Below, in pieces: positions 24,410-36,267 of a DNA stretch of 64,000 bases. Each line of letters starts with the position of its first letter. Within the stretch, counting starts at the first letter, position 1. Source of the DNA: Gelatoporia subvermispora B (taxonomy: Eukaryota; Basidiomycota; Agaricomycetes; Polyporales; Gelatoporiaceae); assembly GCA_000320605.2 (NCBI GenBank), contig KB445794.1, positions 1,998,996 through 2,062,995 of the forward strand, read 5' to 3'. The notes below the pieces were generated by a model. The model searched no databases and was not told the DNA's origin. It worked only from the letters and a program-made list of their open reading frames with translations. The position numbers and the translations under genes are program-made.

Positions 24410-25335
24410 CTATCCTTCGTCCATTGCTTCCACGCCAGCATTTTGCCACCATGCGGTTGGCCCCAGGCCCTGTTCTGCTATCGAACACTGAGAAGGTGTC
24501 AAAGTTGCAAGGTACCACGTGAAAGTTAGTGTAGTTGACTTACGGTAATAGTATATGGTGGTCTTCTCCTTTCTCTCTGTTGTTGGACACCCTCAGTGGC
24601 TTTCGGTGGTCCAGGTTCGTCGTCGTAGAATTCGTCGTGCTCCACTCGTACACGAACGACCTCGCCAGTGTCAATGTACATCCGGTCTGTGAGTGGAGTG
24701 TCGAGCATCTCATGTGTGGATGTGATCTCGGAATTTGGAAGCCAAAAGAAGGCGCGTTCGTTGGGATCACTGTAATGGAGTAAACATATCAAGGATCTGG
24801 CCGAATATGACATGAAAGTTGACTTGCAATGCGCAGGGCTCTGGAAGGAACATTTGAGATACGTAGATGTCGTCAAAGAATCCTAGAGTCACTGAAAGAC
24901 CTCAGTCGCAATTCGAAGGGACTATTATAGTGAGCGTACATCGAATGCCGTCCTCATCGGAAGACTTCACTTTGGCCAGCAGCACCTCCGAAGCAAATGG
25001 TCTGAAGACAACCAACCGAAACACAACTGATATGGGTCAGGCTAGTGTTGCGGTCTAATTGATAACATGAACACACCTTTATACCAAAGAAATCCATCAC
25101 CGTACCTCACTTTGCCTTCGCCGACCTCTGACAGGTCAAACACACAGACACATAGCCCGACATCGTGTAAGACACGGTTCGCATACTTCTTGTTGAGTTC
25201 ATTAGTGATAGCCTGCTCTGGGGGTAGGCCGAAGTTGGAGGGGTGGACCGCGACCGTGTCCTACCCGGACGTGAGCAGTCAGGTCGTAGTGACTTGAACA
25301 TGTGGACGTGCCTTGAGAATTGAGAGCTGGAACAT
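24410..25335 (-). CDS. rpc25: RNA polymerase III subunit Rpc25/RPC8
   Basis: Stalk subunit of RNA polymerase III (the Rpb7 counterpart), needed for initiation at tRNA and 5S genes. About 230 residues over seven exons. The first exon is only eight codons (MFQLSILK). Exon 2 reads DTVAVHPSNF..LPPEQAIT, then NELNKKYANRVLHDVGLCVC, aligning with yeast Rpc25 and human POLR3H. The later exons give VVFRPFASEVLLAKV, GFFDDIYVSQM, MYIDTGEVVRVRVEHDEFYD, and the terminal block CSIAEQGLGPTAWW, which matches the conserved SISEPGLGLLSWW ending. The first intron (25311-25261, 51 bp) starts with GC, not GT. Only this junction keeps the conserved frame, so it is a GC-AG intron. It is divergent from the Rim2 gene by 328 bp. 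Confidence 0.9.
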
Positions 25336-25663
25336 GGTTGATGCTGATGGAGATGTATATCACGTTTCACGTGCTATAGCATGACTTATATGTGTAGTCG
25401 CAGCTTGAAAGTCTTTCACGGAAGGCGGATGTTGTGCGAGTAGATGGAAAGCGTCGGTGCGACGCTGTGCGACGAATCCGAGAAATCGAAGACATAATTG
25501 CGCGCCAATCTAATCTTATCTCGCAGTTCCGTTTTCCAAAAAATTCGCGCCGACTTTAGATGCCGCGTCCCGTCCGCGTTCGTACCCCTCCTTCCGCCAC
25601 CGTCCTCCATTCCTCTATCCTTTATTCCTTATAGCCCGCACACCCATATAATACTCGTGTAAA

Positions 25664-26833
25664 ATGGCCGACGCAGTGCAGCAGCCCGTAGCAAGCTCGT
25701 CAAAAACCGGGCTTTTGCCTGCGAAGTCATGGCAGCACTTCGTGGCGGGAGGGTGAGCAATCCGTGCAAGCAATAACCTTGAAACTGATGCTCACTCGGC
25801 TTATGCTCGTAGGCTGGGCGGAATGTGCGGTGCAATTGTTACCAGTCCATTTGATGTCGTGAAGACGCGGCTGCAGTCAGATCTCTTCAGGGAGAAGCAC
25901 ACCACAATTGGACTAGCGGGCAACGGGACAGTCGCCATTCCTCGACGAGTCAACCTCTTATGGCATTTCGTTGAGACGACACACATCATCCGGTGAGTAC
26001 CTATTGCATACCGAGTCTTCCAGGTAACCAACGGACGCGTGTCATTTAGGGACATCTACCGGGAAGAGTCTCTGCGAGCACTGTTCAAGGGTCTTGGACC
26101 AACATTAGTCGGCGTCATACCGGCTCGTTCCATCAACTTCTTCACCTACGGAAACGGCAAGCAAATAATTGCGAACCACTTCAATCATGGTGAAGAGAAC
26201 ACTCTTGTGCATCTTAGCGCTGCCGCATGCGCCGGTGTCGCGACAGGCACCGCGACAAATCCCATCTGGGTTGTGAAGACGCGTCTGCAGCTCGCGACAA
26301 ACAACAAGCCGCCAATACCGGCGCCGCGGAGTATGTTTGGCGGCTCGCTCCAGATGATCAAGCAGATTGCCCGCGAGGAGGGCATCCGCGGATTCTACAA
26401 AGGTCTTAGCGCAAGCTACCTCGGCGTGACCGAGGGGACAATCCAGTGGGTCCTGTACGAAAAGCTCAAACGGTTGACAAAAGATACGGAGGGCAAAGGA
26501 GGCGTACTAGAATGGTTCGGCATGCTGGGCAGTGCAGGTACGGCCAAATGCGTTGCAACCCTCATTACATATCCCCATGAGGTGCGTCCTAGTTCATATA
26601 GCTTGTTAAGCCTCATCATATTGATGCTCGTATAGGTTATCCGGACACGGCTACGGCAACCTATGGTAAATGGCAAGGTCAAATACACTGGCCTTGCGCA
26701 GACTCTCCGGCTTGTCATTGCTGAGGAGGGCACTCGGGCACTCTATGGTGGTCTCAGCGCACATCTCATGCGTGTCATCCCCAATGCCGCGGTTATGTAC
26801 TCGATCTACGAGGCCATTCTCCGGTGGGCATGA
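25664..26833 (+). CDS. rim2: Mitochondrial pyrimidine nucleotide carrier (Rim2 type)
   Basis: Inner-mitochondrial-membrane carrier of the SLC25 family. The Rim2 group exchanges pyrimidine (deoxy)nucleotides and supports mitochondrial DNA and iron homeostasis. About 330 residues. Three repeats each carry the carrier signature: PFDVVKTRLQ, PIWVVKTRLQ, and YPHEVIRTRLRQ. The blocks LFKGLGPTLVGVIPARSINFF and GFYKGLSASYLGVTEGTIQW are diagnostic of the Rim2/SLC25A33-36 branch rather than of other carriers. Three introns lie at about 25755-25812, 25993-26049 and 26582-26636. The ATG at 25664 follows AAA and opens a short Rim2-like leader (AKSWQHFVAGG). The pyrimidine specificity is by family. Confidence 0.92.
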
Positions 26834-27144
26834 TCTGGACCACTCTGGTTGCTCACTTCATCACCTCGGGTCTCTGGGTCCCCTGTCGACGATCTACTTC
26901 ATGACATACTTACGCCCTGGCTAATGCCCCTGCATTGCACTAGACTTATTATGTTCATAAAAGTACTACTTTGCCTGGTGGTGTGTAATATATAGTATCC
27001 CTATATGATGATATCCCTGCTCCATCACTTTGCTCAGGGATTGTACACGGCATTCTCTCATTTTTTCCGATGGTGACTGTGATGCATTGTAATTGCTGAG
27101 GTGTATCATATCCGGGTGATTAAATATAGATGTACAAAGTCCCT
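26834..27144. other. Convergent intergenic region (Rim2/Arp2)
   Basis: About 310 bases between the stop codons of the Rim2 and Arp2 genes. AT-rich near 26940-27130 and without frames worth calling; it probably holds both 3' untranslated regions. Confidence 0.4.
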
Positions 27145-28695
27145 TTAGTTCTCTCCGCGTCCGAGCTTGTCCAGCGCGCGGACACCCTGCTCAAACCACT
27201 CCTCGCGTGACACCCAGAATTCTTCGCGACTCTTCATGATGTCTGCGAGCACAGCACCGCCGAGGAAGACCATGTGTTTCCGACGAGGGGGATCTTCGAT
27301 GCGGATCTTGAATTTCTGCAAGATAGACATAAGCCACAGCTGTGAGTTGGTCAATTCACCAAATACGTACGTTCAGACGTGAAGGGTCGCCATTAAGCAC
27401 ACGAGTAAGGTAGAGTTGCTTCATCTCTTTCTCCAGACGGCTGGGCAGTCCAGGGTACATACTGGAACCGCCGGAAAGGACAATGTGCTTGTACAGTTCG
27501 GCACGCAGATCGACCGCAGCATTCTGGATGGTCTGGAACAGCATTTCTGTGATTACAGATATAAGCTTATTTGGTTCAGCCGACATCGTAAGCCAATGGA
27601 CGCACCTGCGACACCGGGCTGCTCGACATCCACCAGGTGTGGCTGGAACATACACTCCGGGGCCTCGAAACGCTCAGAACCAATCTTAATGACTCGCCCA
27701 TCTGGTAGCTAATAAAGTGTTAACAGCAGCGGATAGCGCATTATAGTCTTAGCTTACTGTGTAGCTCTCCACCAACACAGTCGTCTCTTCCGATAGCCGC
27801 GTGTCGAGATCCAGGTCGTAGCTTCGCAGCAGGTTACTATTGTAGTGCAGTAAGATCTGCTTGACTTACCTGACGTAGCATAGCTTCTCTTTGATCTCGC
27901 GCACTGTTTCGAAGTCGGCCGTTCGGTTGAAAGCATATCCTCGCATCAGGAGCAGCTTGATCAAATAACGAGTGACATCCCGTCCGGCAATATCGAGGCG
28001 ACGAGTGAGGTGAGGAAGGGCGAAACCGTCATAAACAGGAACAATGTGTGTTACACCATCTCCGGAGTCCACGACCACACCGGTCGTCAGACCTGCATCG
28101 TGAAGTGTCAGTGAGCTGGGCGGTTACCATGGAGGATGTACTCGACGTACCTTGTGCGTAGAGGGTGAGTACAGCCTGAATTGCAACATATACACCCCCA
28201 AAGCCATACTCCTCGAACATGACCTGGCACATGCGCTGCCGGTTCACCTTTGGATTCATCGGCGGCTCGGTGAGCAACACCTTCCGCCCCTGGGTGTTCA
28301 CGCGCAGTTTCTCGTCGAAGGTGTAGTCCCACAGGAGCTTCATGTCCTCCCAGTTGCGTATGATGCCGTGCTCCATGGGCTGGGTGACCTGCAGGTAATT
28401 CCGGTTCTCTGCAGCCTCGTCACCAATCATAGTGTCCTTGATCACGGCGGAGCCGACACGCTCCTCTGCTCGCAGGATCGGCCGTCCAACGATGGAGGGG
28501 AATACTGTCGACGACGTCTTGAGCTCGAGACCGACGGCCGGCTGCCTGGATGCTACGTACCATGCTCGGGGAAGTTGGAGCCTGCGTAGCCTACTTTCAC
28601 GAACTGCGCGCGGCTCAGTGGCACACATCGATGAGGACGTGGCAGGGACTTACACCGGTACCGTTGTCGACGACCAACGGTATTGAGGGGTCCAT
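27145..28695 (-). CDS. arp2: Actin-related protein 2 (Arp2)
   Basis: Subunit of the Arp2/3 complex that nucleates branched actin at endocytic patches and hyphal tips. The coding exons join into a protein close to the usual 390 residues. Visible blocks are LVVDNGTG then [14 protein letters not shown] (phosphate loop 1), [60 protein letters not shown] (phosphate loop 2), [47 protein letters not shown], and the C-terminal [20 protein letters not shown]. The start is ATGGACCCC at 28695, followed after 14 codons by a GTAAGT donor. The short exon before VFPSIVG ends at EH with a GTACGT donor. It is divergent from the Nto1-like gene with about 256 bp between. Confidence 0.95.
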
Positions 28696-28951
28696 GGCTG
28701 ATGTGGTGGTGGAGATGGGAGGAAAGGAGGAGATGCTTCGCGGTATGCTGCTGTACGCGCGCGGATGACGCCGGCGTCGGAAGCGCAGTCACGATGTCGA
28801 CGACGCGCGAAACGGCGTACGCGACCACGCGTTTCCCCGCTGCTCGTCGACCTCGACGTCTTGCTTCGTCTCGGACCACGTCTGGGTTGTGCAAACTCAT
28901 CTGGGATACTCTAGACTGCTATTTGACCAGACCTGCTCTCGACGAGTCGGG

Positions 28952-31900
28952 ATGGCGCGCGGCGCCGCCTCTCCTGCTCCTGCGCCACTGCCGAAAGTTT
29001 CGTTCGTGAAGGTGCACGATGATACCTCTATGCATCCTACGGGGGTCCACGACCTTCAGGCTCGGTCCTACGGCTGTGAGCCACCTACTCTATCACACTC
29101 AGTGCCACATTCTCACTCCTCGAAGATAATGCCTTCTCCGACTTCAGGAGACCAGAGCATTACATTCGCTACATCGGTCCGTCCTGAATACAACGTTCAT
29201 AGCGAGAATTCGGCTGACGGCTTTACAGAACCTCTCGAAAGCGAACTCGCGGTGCAAGTTGAATATGATATGGACGAACAAGGTCGGGAATTCACCGCTG
29301 CTTGCTTGTCCAGTTCTGACACCTCTGCAGACCAGATCTGGCTGGACGCGTACAACGAGGAGCGGAAGGAGAAACAGCTCGATCGTGTATCATATGAGGT
29401 CCTCGAGATAGTAATGGACCGGCTTGAGAAGGAATGGTTCAATCTTGTGAGTCCAGAGGCGTGCGTGGTCGTACTTGTCTCATCTTAGCTAAGTAACCTG
29501 CAGACCAAGAATATCCCGAAACCAGACATGGCTCTCCCCTCCGAGGACTCGACATGCGCCATTTGCGATGACTCCGAGGGAGAGAATACCAATGCTATCG
29601 TGTTCTGTGACGGGTGCAATCTAGCCGTGCATCAAGGTGGTGTACCCGATGCCACAAGTCGCGCGCCATCTAATCTCTGTTCACAGATTGTTACGGCGTT
29701 CCTTACATCCCGGAAGGCCAGTGGCTGTGCCGGAAGTGTACGGTCTCTCCTGAGAACCCCGTCGTGAGTATTCAGATTCTGTCGTAAATCATGACGTTCA
29801 TTCATACGTTGATTTTGCTGCAGTCTTGTATCTTGTGTCCCAATGAAGGAGGTGCATTCAAACAGACGGTGCATGGAGACTGGGTGCATCTCCTGTGCGC
29901 GATCTGGGTGCCAGAAACACGTGTGGCCAACGATGTCTTTATGGAGCCGATCACCGGTGTTGACAAGATACCAAAACAAAGATGGAAACTGGTCAGTTGC
30001 CATCTGCACGATTAAGATTGAATTCTGACGGCTAGTAGAAATGCTCCAGATGTGACGTGAAAGAGGGGGCCTGTATACAGTGCACCAAGGCGTCCTGTTT
30101 TACAGCCTTCCATGTCACGTGTGCCAGGAAAGAGAAGCTTCTCATGCCCATGAAAGCCTCGCAGGGCTCTGAGGCCCCTATGTTGACATGCTATTGCGAG
30201 AGGCATCTACCGGTAGGACGCCGATCATCGATTGAGCGTGACGCATCATTCTGATCATTCACCAGAAAGAGCAACAAGAAATCCGTCAAAAGGCGCTCGC
30301 AAGTGAGCAGCCGGATGGCGAAAACTCCGATAATCAGCTCAGCGATACGAAGTCGTCTAAGACTGCCCGCGCGTACGCCAAGACGTACAAGCCCGGTCCG
30401 CCGCTTGTCCCACATATTATTGTGGAGCGTATTATGCAGTACATTGGCAAGGTCACCGTCCGGCAAAAACGCGAATTCGTGCTGCTGGTGTGCAAATACT
30501 GGAGTCTCAAACGCGAAGCACGGAGGGGTGCTCCATTATTGAAGAGATTGCATCTTGAGCCATGGACTGCATCTGTCAGCACGCAGCAGCAGACTGACGA
30601 GGATAAAGCTATCAAACTTGAGGTACGCTCTTTGCGGGATGAGTGAGATGATTATTTACTGGCTGGTATATAGTTCATGAAGCGTCTCAGACAGGACTTG
30701 GAAACAGTCAGATTGCTCACTGATCTCAGTCGCAGGCGCGAAGCCCGCAAGCGAGATCAAGCTGAAGCGATCCAGGACGTCTTTTCGCATTTCCTCTTTT
30801 CACACGAGGCACCGCTGCGTATGGCCTTCGAGCGCATCACAGGGTGGGTGATACTATTGATCTCCCGTTCATATATTGATGTGCCCGCAGCCTCGATCGC
30901 CAGGACTACTTCAGAAACCCGGTTTCAAAGGTCGACGTTCCTGATTACTATGACATCATCAGGCACCCTATGTGTTGGAGTGTCATTGATCGCAAGCTCG
31001 ATAACCATGAGTACCTAGATCTACAAGAACTGAAGGTGAATCATGTCGTGTGTTGAGACCACTTCATTGGCTCATGCAATCACTCTAGGACGATATTCTC
31101 CTGGTCGTAGACAATGCCGTGACGTACAATCAGCCTGGAACCCCGTTCTACAGAGCTGCGCAGAGAATCAAGACGGCTGCCGAACCGATTCTAGCAGATC
31201 TTGATCGACTAGTACCTTCTCCGCAGGATCACTCCGTCCCCGAGCACTCTGTTGGCGATCTTGAGCCACCGGTACATCTGCTGAGTTTGCTGCTCTCAGA
31301 AGATGCTATCAAGGACGACATCAATCTCATCCTCGACGCAGTCCCACTTGATTCACTTTGTTCCTATGAACTTCCTAGGTTGAAGCCTCCCCCGCCTCCG
31401 AAGCCAAAACGCAATCGGAAGGCAGACATTGAACGCAAGCGCCTCGAACGAGAAGCAGAGCGGCAGGCATTGTTGGATGCATCTCCAGGCTTCCGCGCAG
31501 TACGACATACTAGGCGAGCGGTGGCCGCAGCCGCAGCCGGAACGAGCGGCCAAGAGCAGCCTGCTGAGGAAAATGCTACTCCTGCTGTAGGAGAACCGAA
31601 GGCTGAGGTCGCAGAAAGCGGAGGAATTGCGGTGGTCACGTCACCAGCGACCGCAAAGCGCAAGCACCGGGTGACCATAGCGTCGTCCAGGCCGGATATA
31701 CCACCGATGGTCGAGGAGGTGGATAACCAACAGTCGTTCAAGATGTTCGACCAGGGTTGGATTCTGCCGCCGGATCAGCGGCGTGGAGGCCGTGCTCCCA
31801 TCGAACGTACACCTCTCCCTCCGCCAAAAAAGAAGCAAAGGACCGGTAGGTGTTATCCCACGAGCGTGATAATACCTCGCTCACTATGCTTGTCAGACCG

Positions 31901-33715
31901 ACGGAAGCCCCTGTCCGCTCTCGATCTTACATCTGCTACCGAGGAAGGAGCCTCTCAACAGCAGGAAACACCAGTACTTGGTGCAGAAGACACTTCTATT
32001 GTCTCAGGGGAGCCAGAGCAAGCCGCAGACGAATCTATGATTATGGAGGTCCAAGAGTCTGCGCTGCTACGATCTGGACAACCTGAGCCTGTTCAGGGTA
32101 CGGCAGCCTCTATCGAAGTTGTGGAGACGATGTCGCAGCAAGATGGACTGCGCAACCTGGAGACACTAGCCAAGGCCGCACAAGAACTTGTACGATCAGA
32201 CGATTCTGCTGAGGTGAAACAAGCGCTGGACGAAATGAGCGACGCAGAAGCTCTCGCTAAGACTACTGCAGAACAAGAACAACAAGCAGAACCTCCGGCA
32301 GTGGAAGAGCTAGCCCGAGCAGAACCTCAGACGGAGCCGCCGCAGCCAACAGCAGAAGAAGTTGAGGCCAAGGAAGAAACGCGCGGCCGCAGGGCTCGCA
32401 AGGAGCCTCCCAAGATCATCTGGATTGAAGAACTCGACACCCCTGCAATACGCCGAGAGAAGAACTTGCGTCGGAAGCAGGAAAGGCAGAGGCTCAGGGA
32501 AGAGGAAGAGGCGCGTCGAGCGGCAGAAGAGGCAGCTTTGACAGGTGCCCAAGGCGCCTCCTCGGGCTCGGAAGCACCAGGCGAGTCATCAGGCCGGCTG
32601 CTCAAGTATGCCGAGGAGATCGCAGTGCATATCCCGGAACGTGCAGGGTCATTCTCGGACCTCACGTCTCTCAGTGAGCTGTCCGAAGCAAGCACGAGCG
32701 AGCGAGCGTTGTCGGACATCGGAGAGAGTGAGATCGACCCAAAAGAGGATGATGATGTGCCCATGGACGAGCGCGTTCCTGCCAGAGCATATCCAGCGGA
32801 GTCTGAAGATCTCGAACCGGAGCAGCACAGCATGAATCCTGAAGTGGAGATGCTTGACCTTGATGATCTATCGGAGGCCGGTTCTTTACGGGAACGCAAG
32901 GATGAAGGGGACGCGTCGATGCAAGCAATCGTACCTCCTGAACCTCCAGTACATCAGCGACGACGGAAGTCGTCGGCGCCTCTTAGTCCTTTACAGACAC
33001 GACATCAATCGCATGCGCCGCTTGCACCAGAAGATGAGCGAGGAGTTATCAAGCTGCGCGAGGGAGAGACACTTGAGCCTGGTACCCTTGGTGAGTTTCA
33101 ATCAATATGCAATGCCGCTGCTTTACTCATTCGATACCCTTGCAGTTTGGGCGAAAGCAGGTAAAATTCTGCATCATGAGCTCGGATTCCGATGCTTATT
33201 CATGCTTGATTTCTAGACACGTATCCATGGTGGCCGGCTGTCATCTATGAGCCCCCGGACGATGACATCCCGGTCAAAGTCCTCAAGGGCAAGGAACAGG
33301 TGCGCCGAACAACTGGCGGTCCACTCCATCTGGTCCGTTTCTGGGACAAACATCGAACATGGTGCGTATTTAGTGTCGATATCATTGGTATATACTAATG
33401 AAGTTGCAGGCAGTGGCTGGAGCTGGATCGATTATTATACTTGGGCGAGGATAACGGTGAGTTGCCGTCCATCCTTGCGAAAGATGCAGCTGAAGGATGT
33501 ATAGAGCTCGATTCCGAGATGCTCACTCCCAGCAAGAGACAGCGATTCAAGACACCTGCCCTTCGCCAAGAGTGCAGGAAAGCTTGGAGGTATGTCGCCG
33601 CAACTTAATATAGTGCTTGACTTTCTGAACACCATCGCTATTTAGATCGGCGATGTCCGAGAAAGAGACAGATGGGGATGGCGAAGAGGAAACGGCTCCC
33701 CCTGTAGCTACCTGA
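28952..33715 (+). CDS. BRPF/Nto1-like chromatin reader: EPL-like, PHD, extended PHD, bromodomain, PWWP
   Basis: Scaffold and reader subunit of a MYST histone acetyltransferase complex (NuA3-like, acting on H3), nuclear. About 1,400 residues in at least ten exons. In order: an Enhancer-of-polycomb-like stretch ([20 protein letters not shown]); a first PHD finger ([20 protein letters not shown].., [17 protein letters not shown]); a zinc-knuckle extended PHD ([14 protein letters not shown].., [18 protein letters not shown]); a bromodomain ([20 protein letters not shown], then [13 protein letters not shown]); a long disordered acidic part; and a C-terminal PWWP domain ([31 protein letters not shown]). 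The PWWP core is formed by joining short exons at about 33090-33220 with matching phases. The start at 28952 ([20 protein letters not shown]) is chosen because the upstream sequence lacks a matching frame; 28795 is in another frame. Confidence 0.88.
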
Positions 33716-33993
33716 TCCCTGTGCTTTGACATTGTTGTCGTATTGTATCACTGTATTAGTAGATCCGTTGTACTCTACACCTTGTCTTTTACTCATGCCA
33801 GTATTTTTAACATTGGGATACTGGGAATCTTCCTGAAGAGCCAAAGCAGATCGCAGCACCGGATATCATTATTGGCATAATGATACAGGGAGTAATGCAG
33901 TGACGGTCAGAGCAATGGGTATACTATGCAAAACATGCAATCCATGATCCCGAGAAGAATGAAGAGATGTGTTGGGGCACAAGAATGTTTCAA

Positions 33994-35444
33994 CTAGTCG
34001 GTGTTGCCGCACTTGTCGAGGTTGAAGTACTTGCCGAGGAGGGGGTTGTTGGTGTACGGGTCGATGTTCTGGAGCCAGCCGTTCACGGTTTGGTGAATGC
34101 TGTGGCAGCGACGAGTGATTAATATCGGTATCTCGTAGGACACAGCGTGAGCCACGCACTAGTCCAGGTTGTTCTGGCAACGGCAGCAATCGCTGTATGC
34201 CGCAGCAGTTGCAGAGTCCTACGAGGGCATTATTACGACAGCTGTCTGGAATAAGTAGCCTATACGTACGTAGGTCATACCCCATGGCCAGCCGTTGTAG
34301 TTTCCGATGGTCTGCAGGACATTGTAGTTGTTGCTCGCTAGAGTGTCAGCGAAGAACTTCGCGCCGGTCATGATGTTGTAGTCCTTTATAGGATGAAGGG
34401 TATGAGTGCATGCTGGGAGTGAAAGAGCGAACAGACATACGGGATCCTGGCAATTACCGCCTGGCGCATCCTGGCACTTGTCGGAGGTGAGCTGCATCAG
34501 GCCCTGCTCGCCTCCACCACCGACCGCCCAAGATTCGCAGCTGCTCTCCTGCATCGAGATCGAGGCGAGAAGGATCGGCGGGACTGTCAATCGATCACAA
34601 AATGTCAGATCTCGCCGCCAATTGGTCCACCTGGAACACTTACCGCCATACTGGCCTCCGTACTGCTGGAACAAAGAGAGGTACTGCTGGCACGCTTGGA
34701 ACGGACTGTTCGGATCCTGGAGGGCGTCCGCAAGGTCAACAACGATGAGATCGTCAACGGTGACTTGCTGGGGAGTCCAGCCGTTGCCAGTTACACCGCA
34801 GTTTAACCAGTCTATGCCTCCGTTCGGCCCAGACGTAGCAGTGATATAGTCTAAAATTGTTTCATTACCGTCAATCACGAGATAGATGTATGCGACAGAC
34901 TTACCGGTGGCGCCGGTATCGCCACAGGTCGAGGCAACATTGATCACGCCGCCAGTAACTTTCTCGAGGCTAGGATTGCTCGTCGCCAACTTTTGCGCGG
35001 GCGCAGCAGGAGCAGCGCTCGATTGTGGAGCAGCACTAGACGATGGGGGCGGAGGCGGGGGCAGGGCACTCGATTGTGGAGCAACACTTGACGGGGGCGG
35101 GGCGGGGGTGCTGCGCTCGTCTGAGCAGCAGCGCTAGAGACAGCTGCTACCACAGATGATGTAGGAACCGCGACAGAAGTAGGAACCCCAGAGCTCAATG
35201 ACGTCGGGGCGCTCTGTGTCGACAGACTCGTTAGATCCATCTCCAAAGCCGTTCGACGCAGCGAGCATCATCTCACCCTGACTTTGCAGTTCCCTTTGGA
35301 CGAAGCAGCGTCACGAGCTTCGCGCTCATGACGAGCGTGCAGAGAATGCCTGGAGGACAGGCGGGACAACCCAGCATGCGCGTTGGTGGCCTCCGCCACA
35401 CCGGCCGCGACGGCAAGGAAAACGAAAGGAGCGACGAGTTTCAT
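33994..35444 (-). CDS. Secreted lytic-transglycosylase/lysozyme-like (SLT fold) protein
   Basis: Probable extracellular enzyme acting on a beta-1,4-linked amino-sugar polymer such as peptidoglycan. This is inferred from the fold; the substrate is not shown. It starts with a clear signal peptide (MKLVAPFVFLAVAAGVAEA), then a basic short propeptide-like part, a Ser/Ala/Pro linker, and a domain with the SLT signature: ISMQESSCESWAVGGGGEQG followed by LMQLTSDKC. The Glu of MQES fits the catalytic Glu and GEQGLMQLT fits the conserved GLMQL block. A second helix motif (YNIMTGAKFFADTLASNNYN, then GNYNGWPWG) and a C-terminal NGWLQNIDPYTN segment follow. Several short introns. In the linker near 35090 the frame of the Ser/Ala tract (PTSVAVPTSSVVAAVSSAAA) does not match the downstream frame; one extra C in the C-rich run, or an unseen intron, would join them. 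Confidence 0.7.
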
Positions 35445-36267
35445 TATGATTAATGAGATAATAGCAAAGCCTGCGCGGTGGGCGGTGGACAAGGTGGTGA
35501 AGACGAACGAAGTGGAGTCCAGCGGACACGGCTTGCCTGCGGCTTTAGCTGGCTGCAAGCGCGAGCTCGTGCGACCGCGGCCTCAGCCGTCGCGTCGCAA
35601 GTAGCTCAATTGGCAACGAGCTCGATTTTTATTTACCCCCGCGTCCCGTGCATTGACCAATGGGCGGGTCAAACAAGCCGTCTGTCCATGTTCCGATGCT
35701 TGGCGAGGTAACCATGCATACATCCGGGAGGTTAGCTGAAGCGATCGAGGATACGCACGAACTCCTGGTGGGTCTAGGTCTGAGCACACCGTTTGATATT
35801 GATTGAGAGGATGAGCATCTTAAAATGAACCAAACTTGATTGAAGGTCGGAGGTAGTAGTTCAACAGCGGACATTGTCCGGGACCATCAATATTGTCGTT
35901 GCCAAGAAAGGATGGGCGCGAGCGCTCCGAGATAAATCTCGAGACAAGCTCCCACGTGGTCAAACAAGTCAGATCACGATCTTCCGAATTCATCAAACAT
36001 GTCGAGCGCGGTAATCAAGACCAGTAAGCTCCACAACCGCAAGGGCGCGAAGATACATAGGCATGTGCATGTGCAGACGAAGGTATGTATCGATGCGACA
36101 CAGCTAGGAAAAGACAACTATAGCGACAGCGATGGGAACCATTGAACCAATACCAGTGGGGTCAAGATATCAGATAAAGTAGCGGAGGTGGCCCACAATT
36201 ACGGAGGTCCTGCGATAGTGATAGTAGTGTGTGGTGTAATGCAATGAAGAGGTGCCGGCCGAAACCA
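35445..36267. other. Intergenic stretch between the SLT-like and vezatin-like genes
   Basis: About 820 bases, largely without a recognised gene. It carries the SLT gene's promoter near 35450-35600 and a possible tiny two-exon reading frame at 35999-36177, described separately. The rest, including 36180-36267, shows nothing that I can support. Confidence 0.4.
35999..36177 (+). CDS. Possible small two-exon basic peptide (34 residues)
   Basis: An ATG at 35999 opens 28 codons rich in Lys, Arg and His (SAVIKTSKLHNRKGAKIHRH). They are followed exactly at the codon boundary by GTATGT (36083) and, 74 bases later, by an AG acceptor (36156). The next seven codons end in TAA. This is a well-formed short intron, but the peptide matches nothing that I know, and a chance match is quite possible. 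It could equally be a spliced leader or a non-coding transcript. Confidence 0.2.
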
